Below, piece by piece: positions 53,660-61,852 of a stretch of 64,000 nt of DNA (position 1 is its first letter; the number at the start of each line of letters is the position of its first letter). Position numbers and translations under genes: made by a program. Below the pieces are notes generated by a model. It was not told the DNA's origin, made no database searches, and saw only the letters and a program-made list of their open reading frames with translations. This stretch comes from Chamaelirium japonicum (taxonomy: Eukaryota > Streptophyta > Magnoliopsida > Liliales > Melanthiaceae), in the NCBI GenBank assembly GCA_947650365.1, contig CANTAL010000138.1:372001-436000 (forward strand), read 5' to 3'.

Positions 53660-55237
53660 TGTACGAATGAATTAGAATGGATACATTCGTGCGAATGAAT
53701 TAGAATGGATCGTATGAATGAATTAGGTTGGATCGTATGCATGAATTAGAATGGATCGTGCGAATGAATTAGAATGGATCGTACGAATGAATTAGAATGG
53801 ATCGAACGAATGAATTAGAATGGATACATTCGTGCAAAAGAATTAGAATGGATTGTATGAATGAATTAGAATGGATCGTGCGAATGAATTAGAATGGATC
53901 GTACGAATGAATTAGAATGGATACATTCGTGCAAAAGAATTAGAATAGATCGTATGAATGAATTAGAATGGATCGTATGAATGAAATAGAATGGATCGTA
54001 CGAAGGAATTAGAATGGAGAATGGATCGTGCGAATGAATTAGAATGGATCGTATGAATGAATTAGAATGGATCGTGCGAATGAATTAAAATGGATCGTAT
54101 GAGTGAAATAGAATGGATCGTATGAATTAGAATGGATCGTACAAATGAAATAGAATGGATCGTACGAATGAATTAGAATAGATTGTGCGAATGGATTAGA
54201 ATGGATCATACGATTGAGTAAGAATGGATTGTACGAATGAAATAGAATAGATCGTACGAATGAATTAGAATGGATCATGCTAATGAATTAGAATGGATTG
54301 TTCAAATGAATTAGAATAGATTGTGCAAATGAATTAGAATGGATCGTACGAATGAATTAGAAAGGATACATTCGAACGAATGAACTAGAATGGATCGTAT
54401 AAGTGTGAATGAATTAGAATGGATCGTGCGAATGAATTAGAATGGATCGTGCGAATGAATTAGAATGGATCGTACGAATGAAATCGAATGGATTGTACGA
54501 ATGAGATAGAATGGATCGTACGAATGAATTAGAATGGATACATTCATGCGAATGAATTAGAATGGATCATACGAATGAATTAGAATGGATTCATTCGTGC
54601 GAATGAATTAGAATGGATCGTACGAATGAGTAAGAATGGATCGTACGAATGAATTAGAATGGATTGAATTAGAATGAATCGTATGAATGAATTAGAATGG
54701 ATCGTACGAATGAATTAGAATGGATCGTACGAATGAATTAGAATGGATTGAATTAGAATGAATCGTACGAATGAATTAGAATGAATCATACCGTACGAAT
54801 GAATTAGAATGGATCATACGAAGGAATTAGAATGGATCGTACGAATGAATTAGAATGGATCGTACGAATGAATTAGAATGGATCGTACGAAGGAATTAGA
54901 ATGAATCGTACGAAGGAATTAGAATGGATAGTACGAATGAATTAGAATGGATACCTTCGTGCAAATGAATTTGAATGGATCGTATAAATGAGTAAGAATG
55001 GATCGTACGAATGAATTAGAATGGATCGTATGAATGAATTAGAATGGATCATGCGAATGAATTAGAATGGATAGTACGAATGAATTAGAATAGATTGTGC
55101 GAATGAATTAGAATGGATCATACGAATGAATTAGAATGGATCGTACGAATGAATTAGAATGGTTCATATGAATGAATTAGAATGGATCGTGCGAATGAAT
55201 TAGAATGGATCGTACGAATGAAATAGAATGGATTTGC
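53660..55237 (-). repeat. R block 24 (copy of R block 23)
   Basis: Repeats 45952-47483 at offsets of 7,708 to 7,754. It is 46 bp longer, which is two units. Cassette 54039-54278. It ends at a J1 variant, ATTTGCACGAAT. Confidence 0.95.
54039..54278 (-). repeat. 240-bp cassette, reverse copy 5
   Basis: Full-length inverted copy; pairs with 46331-46570. Confidence 0.93.
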
Positions 55238-55579
55238 ACGAATGTATCCATTCTAATTCATTCGTACGATCCATTCTAATTCATTCGTACAATCCATTCT
55301 AATTCATTCGCACGATCCATTCGCATTCACTCAAACGATCCATTCTAATTCATTCATATGATCCATTCTAATTCATTCGCACGAATGTATCCATTCTAAT
55401 TCATTCGTACAATCCATTCTAATTCATTTGTACGAATGTATCCACTCTAATTCATTCATACGATCCATTCTAATTCATTCGCACGAATGTATCCATTCCA
55501 ATTCATTCATACGATCCATTCTAATTCATTCGCACAATCTATTCTAATTCATTCGTACGATCAATTCTAATTCATTAGC

Positions 55580-55819
55580 ATGATCCATTCTAATTCATTC
55601 GTACGATCTATTCAATTTCATTCGTACAATCCATTCTTACTCAATCGTATGATCCATTCTAATCCATTCGCACAATCTATTCTAATTCATTCGTACGATC
55701 CATTCTATTTCATTCGTACGATCCATTCTAATTCATACGATCCATTCTATTTCATTCATACGATCCATTTTAATTCATTCGCACGATCCATTCTAATTCA
55801 TTCATACGATCCATTCTAA
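55580..55819 (+). repeat. 240-bp cassette, forward copy
   Basis: Full length, with CTATTCAATTTC replacing CTATTCTATTTC; 342 bp after J1. Confidence 0.94.
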
Positions 55820-57170
55820 TTCATTCGTATGATGCATTCTAATTTCTTCGTATGATCTATTCTAATTCCTTCGTACGATCCATTCTAATTCCTTCGTAAG
55901 ATCCATTCAAATTCATTCGCACGAATCTATCCATTCTAATTCATTAGTACGATCCATTCTAATTCATTCGCACGATCCATTCTAATTCATTAATACGATC
56001 CAATCTAATTCATTCATACGATCTATTCTAATTCATTCGCACGAATATATCCTTTCTAATTCATTCGTACGATCCATTCTAATTCATTCGCACAATCTAT
56101 TCTAATTCATTAGTACGATCCATTCTAATTCATTCGTACGATCCATTCTAATTCATTAGCACGATCCAAATTCATTTATCCGTACGATCTATTCTATTTC
56201 ATTCGTACAATCCATTCTTATCGCACGAACCATTCTAATTCATTCGCACGATCCATTCTCCATTCTAATTCCTTCGTACGATTCATTCTAATTCCTTCGT
56301 ATCCATTCTAATTCACTCATACGATCCATTCTAATTCATTCATACGATCCATTCTAATTCATTCGCATGAATGTATCCATTCTAATTCATTCGTACGATC
56401 CATTTTAATTCATTCGCACAATCTATTCTAATTCATTCATACGATCCATCCTAATTCATTCGCACGAATGTATCCATTCTAATTCATTCGTACAATCCAT
56501 TCTATTTCATTCGTACGATCCATTCTTACTCATTCGTACGATCCATTCGTATCCATTCTAATTCATTCGTACGATCTATTCTAATTCATTCGTACGATCC
56601 ATTCTAATTCATTAATACGATCCAATCTAATTCATTCATACGATCCATTCTAATTCATTCGTACGATCCATTCTAATTCATTCGCACGATCCATTCTAAT
56701 TCATTCGCACGATCCATTCTAATTCATTCATACGATCCATTCTAATTCATTCGTACGATCCATTCTAATTCATTCGCACGATCCAATCTAATTCATTCAT
56801 ACGATCCATTCTAATTCATTCGTACGATCCATTCTAATTCATTCGCACAATCCATTCTAATTCATTCGCACGATCCATTCTAATTCATTCGTACGATCCA
56901 TTCTAATTCATTCGTACGATTCATTCTAATTCAATCCATTCTAATTCATTCGCACAATCCATTCTAATTCATTCGTTCGATCCATTCTAATTCAGTCGTA
57001 TGATCCATTCTAATTCATTTGTACGAATGTATCCACTCTAATTCATTCATACGATCCATTCTAATTCATTCGCACGAATGTATCCATTCCAATTCATTCG
57101 TACGATCCATTCTAATTCATTCGCACAATCTATTCTAATTCATTCGTACGATCAATTCTAATTCATTAGC

Positions 57171-57368
57171 ATGATCCATTCTAATTCATTCGTACGATCT
57201 ATTCTATTTCATTCGTACAATCCATTCTTACTCAATCGTATGATCCATTCTAATCCATTCGCACAATCTATTCTAATTCATTCGTACGATCCATTCTATT
57301 TCATTCGTACGATCCATTCTATTTCATTCATACGATCCATTTTAATTCATTCACACGATCCATTCTAA
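57171..57368 (+). repeat. 240-bp cassette, shortened forward copy
   Basis: Reads like the others until CTATTTCATTCGTACG, then lacks the 19-bp unit and its neighbour. The loss equals one 19-bp plus one 23-bp unit, as expected for slippage or unequal exchange. Confidence 0.92.
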
Positions 57369-58569
57369 TTCAATGATACGATCCATTCTAATTCATTCGT
57401 ACGATCCATTCTAATTTCTTCGTATGATCTATTCTAATTCCTTCGTACGATCCATTCTAATTCCTTCGTACGATCCATTCAAATTCATTCGCACGAATCT
57501 ATCCATTCTAATTCATTCGTACGATCCATTCTAATTCATTCGCATGATCCATTCTAATTCATTAATACGATCCAATCTAATTCATTCATACGATCTATTC
57601 TAATTCATTCGTACGAATATATCCTTTCTAATTCATTCGTACGATCCATTCTAATTCATTCGCACAATCTATTCTAATTCATTAGTACGATCCATTCTAA
57701 TTCATTCGTACGATCCATTCTAGTTCATTAGCACGATCCAAATTCATTTATCCGTACGATCTATTCTATTTCATTCGTACGATCCATTCTTATCGCACGA
57801 TCCATTCTAATTCATTCGCACGATCCATTCTTCATTCTAATTCCTTCGTACGATCCATTCTAATTCCTTCGTATCCATTCTAATTCACTCATACGATCCA
57901 TTCTAATTCATTCATATGATCCATTCTAATTCATTCGCATGAATGTATCCATTCTAATTCATTCGTACGATCCATTCTAATTCATTCGCACAATCTATTC
58001 TAATTCATTCATACGATCCATCCTAATTCATTCGCACGAATGTATCTATTCTAATTCATTCGTACAATCCATTCTATTTCATTTGTACGATCCATTCTTA
58101 CTCATTCGTGCGATCCATTCGTATCCATTCTAATTCATTCGTACGATCTATTCTAATTCATTCGTACGATCCATTCTAATTCATTAATACGATCCAATCT
58201 AATTCATTCATACGATCCATTCTAATTCATTCGCACGATCCATTCTAATTCATTCGCACGATCCATTCTAATTCATTCATACGATCTATTCTAATTCATT
58301 CATACAATCCATTCTAATTCTTTTGCACGAATGTATCCATTCTAATTCATTCGTACGATCCATTCTAATTCATTCATATGATCTATTCTAATTCATTCGC
58401 ATGATCCATTATAATTCATTCATACGATCCAATCTAATTCATTCGTACGATCCATTCTAATTCATTCATACGATCCAATCTAATTCATTCGTACGATCCA
58501 TTCTAATTCATTCGCACGATTGTATCAACTCTAATTCATTCGTACGATCCATTCTAATTCATTCATACA

Positions 58570-58841
58570 TGTACGAATGAATTAGAATGGATACATTCGT
58601 GCGAATGAATTAGAATGGATCGTATGAATGAATTAGATTGGATCATATGCATGAATTAGAATGGATCGTGCGAATGAATTAGGATGGATCGTACGAATGA
58701 ATTAGAATGGATCGAACGAATGAATTAGAATGGATAGATTCGTGCAAAAGAATTAGAATGGATTGTATGAATGAATTAGAATGGATCGTGCGAATGAATT
58801 AGAATGGATCGTCTGAATGAATTAGAATGGATACATTCGAA
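58570..58841 (-). repeat. R block 25
   Basis: Third copy of the opening of R blocks 23 and 24 (TCATATGCATG near 58644), cut after about 270 bp. It ends at J3 in inverted form (ATACATTCGAATTCATTCG). Confidence 0.93.
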
Positions 58842-59440
58842 TTCATTCGTACGATCCATTCTAATTCCTTCGTACAATCCATATTCTAATTCATTCGCAC
58901 AATCCATTTTAATTCGTTTGTACGATCCATTCTAATTCATTCGCACAATCTATTCTAATTCATTCGTACGATCCATTCTAATTCATTCGCACGATCCATT
59001 CTAATTCATTCATACGATCCATTCTATTTCATTCGTACGATCCATTCTTACTCATTCGTACGATCCATTCTAATTCATTTGCACGAAGGTATCCATTCTA
59101 ATTCATTCGTACTATGCATTCTAATTCCTTCGTACGATCCATTCTAATTCCTTCGTACGATCCATTCTAATTCATTCGTACGATCCATTCTAATTCATTC
59201 ATACGATCCATTCTAATTCCTTCGTATGATCCATTCTAATTCATTCATACAATCCGTTCTAATTCTTTTGCACGAATGTATCCATTCTAATTCATTCGTT
59301 CGATCCATTCTAATTCATTCGTACGATCCATTCTAATTCATTCGCACGATCCATTCTAATTCATTCGCACGATCCATTCTAATTCATTCGTACGATCTAA
59401 TTCATTCGCACGAATGTATCCATTCTAATTCATTCGTACA
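58842..59440 (+). repeat. F block 25
   Basis: About 26 forward units, including CGAAGG near 59087. It ends at J2 in the CGTACATGTATG orientation (59437-59444), opposite to the J2 at 58569. Confidence 0.92.
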
Positions 59441-61852
59441 TGTATGAATGAATTAGAATGGATCGTACGAATGAATTAGAGTTGATACATTCGTGCAAAT
59501 GAATTAGAATGGATCGTATGAATGAATTAGATTGGATCGTATGCATGAATTAGATTGGATCATGCGAATGAATTAGAATGGATCGTGCGAATGAATTAGA
59601 ATGGATCGTACGAATGAATTAGAATGGATCGTATGAATGAATTAGATTGGATCGTATTAATGAATTAGAATGGATCGTACGAATGAATTAGAATAGATCG
59701 TACGAATGAATTAGAATGGATACGAATGGATCGTACGAATGAGTAAGAATGGATCGTACGAATGAAATAGAATGGATTGTACGAATGAATTAGAATGGAT
59801 ATATTCGTGCGAATGAATTAGGATGGATCGTATGAATGAATTAGAATAGATTGTGCGAATGAATTAGAATAGATCGTACGAAGGAATTACAATGGATTGT
59901 ATGAATGAATTAGAATAGATCGTATGAATGAATTAGAATGGATCGTGCGAATGAATTAGAATGGATAGTATGAATGAAATAGAATGGATCGTATGAATTA
60001 GAATGGATTGTACGAATGAATTAGAATGGATCGTGCGTCGTACGAATGAATTAGAATGGATCATATTAATGAATTAGAATGGATCGTATGAATGAATTAG
60101 AATGGATCGTGCGAATGAATTAAAATGGATCGTATGAATGAAATAGAATGGATCGTATGAATTAGAATGGATCGTACGAATGAAATAAAATGGATCGTAC
60201 GAATGAATTAGAATAGATTGTGCGAATGGATTAGAATGGATCATACGATTGAGTAAGAATGGATTGTACGAATGAAATAGGATAGATCGTACGAATGAAT
60301 TAGAATGGATCGTATGAATGAATTAGAATAGATCGTACGAATGAATTAAAATGGATCGTATAAATGAATTAGAATGGATCGTACGAATGAGTAAGAATGG
60401 ATCGTACGAATAAAATAGAATGGATCGTATGAATGAATTAGAATGGATCGTGCGAATGAATTAGAATGGATCGTACGAATGAATTAGAATAGATTGTGCG
60501 AATGAATTAGAATGGATCGTACGAATGAATTAGAATGGATCGTACGAATGAATTAGAATGGATCGTGCGAATGAATTAGAATTGATCGTACGAATGAATT
60601 AGAATGGATCGTCCGAATGAATTAGAATGGATCGTTCGAATGAATTAGAATAGATTGTGCGAATGAATTAGAATGGATCGTACGAATGAATTAGAAAGGA
60701 TACATTCGTGCGAATGAATTAGAATGGATCGTATGAGTGTGAATGAATTAGAATGGATCGTGCGAATGAATTAGAATGGATCGTATTAATGAATTAGAAT
60801 GGATCGTGCGAATGAATTAGAATGGATCGTACGAATGAGTAAGAATGGATCGTGCGAATGAATTAGAATGGATCATATGAATGAATTAGAATGAATCGTA
60901 TGAATGAATTAGAATGGATCGTGCGAATAAATTAGAATGGATCGTATGAATGAATTAGAATAGATTGTGCGAATGAATTAGAATGGATCGTACGAATGAA
61001 TTAGAATGGATACATTCGTGCGAATGAATTAGAATGGATCGTATGAATGAATTAGAATCGATCGTACGAATGAATTAGAATGGATCATGCGAATGAATTA
61101 GAATGGATCGTGCGAATGAATTAGAATGGATCGTACGAATGAAATAGAATGGATTGTACGAATGAGATAGAATGGATCGTACGAATGAATAAGAATGGAT
61201 ACATTCATGCGAATGAATTAGAATAGATCATACGAATAAATTAGAATGGATTCATTCGTGCGAATGAATTAGAATGGATCGTACGAATGAGTAAGAATGG
61301 ATCGTACGAATGAATTAGAATGGATTGAATTAGAATGAATCGTACGAATGAATTAGAATGGATCGTACGAATGAATTAGAATGGATCGTACGAATGAATT
61401 AGAATGGATTGAATTAGAATGAATCGTACGAATGAATTAGAATGAATCATACCGTACGAATGAATTAGAATGGATCATACGAAGGAATTAGAATGGATCG
61501 TACGAATGAATTAGAATGGATCGTACAAAGGAATTAGAATGGATCGTACGAAGGAATTAGAATGGATAGTATGAATAAATTAGAATGGATACCTTCGTGC
61601 AAATGAATTAGAATGGATCGTACGAATGAGTAAGAATGGATCGTACGAATGAAATAGAATGGATCGTATGAATGAATTAGAATGGATCGTGCGAATGAAT
61701 TAGAATGGATCGTATGAATGAATTAGAATAGATTGTGCGAATGAATTAGAATGGATCGTACGAATGAATTAGAATGGATCGTACGAATGAATTAGAATGG
61801 ATCGTGCGAATGAATTAGAATGGATCGTACGAATGAAATAGAATGGATTCGC
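59441..61852 (-). repeat. R block 26, 2.4 kb
   Basis: Reverse arm with a degenerate cassette (60074-60313), CATACCG at 61448 and GATAGTATG at 61565. It is about 0.8 kb longer than R blocks 23 and 24. It ends at J1 (61847-61858). Confidence 0.93.
60074..60313 (-). repeat. 240-bp cassette, reverse copy 6 (degenerate)
   Basis: All landmarks are present in reverse, but with AAATAAAATGG and ATAGGATAG changes and CGTATG replacing CATGC at the end. There is no uninterrupted frame here, showing that the frame is not conserved in this family. Confidence 0.88.

Larger units (their letters stand above)
50185..57692. repeat. 7.5-kb higher-order tandem repeat, copy 2
   Basis: Direct copy of 42880-50184. 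Three cassette pairs match (45080/52834, 47826/55580, 46331/54039 reversed). Differences include loss of the 102-bp triplication, a shortened cassette at 57171, and extra CGCATGAATGTATCC units near 51.4-51.7 kb. The end is where both copies stop pairing after TATCCTTTC (50112/57620). Confidence 0.88.
55238..58569 (+). repeat. F block 24
   Basis: Repeats 47484-50184 at offset 7,754, without the 102-bp triplication and with a shortened second cassette (57171-57368). It then continues past about 57692 into another partial copy with CCAAATTC at 57740. It ends at J2 (TACATGTA). Confidence 0.94.
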
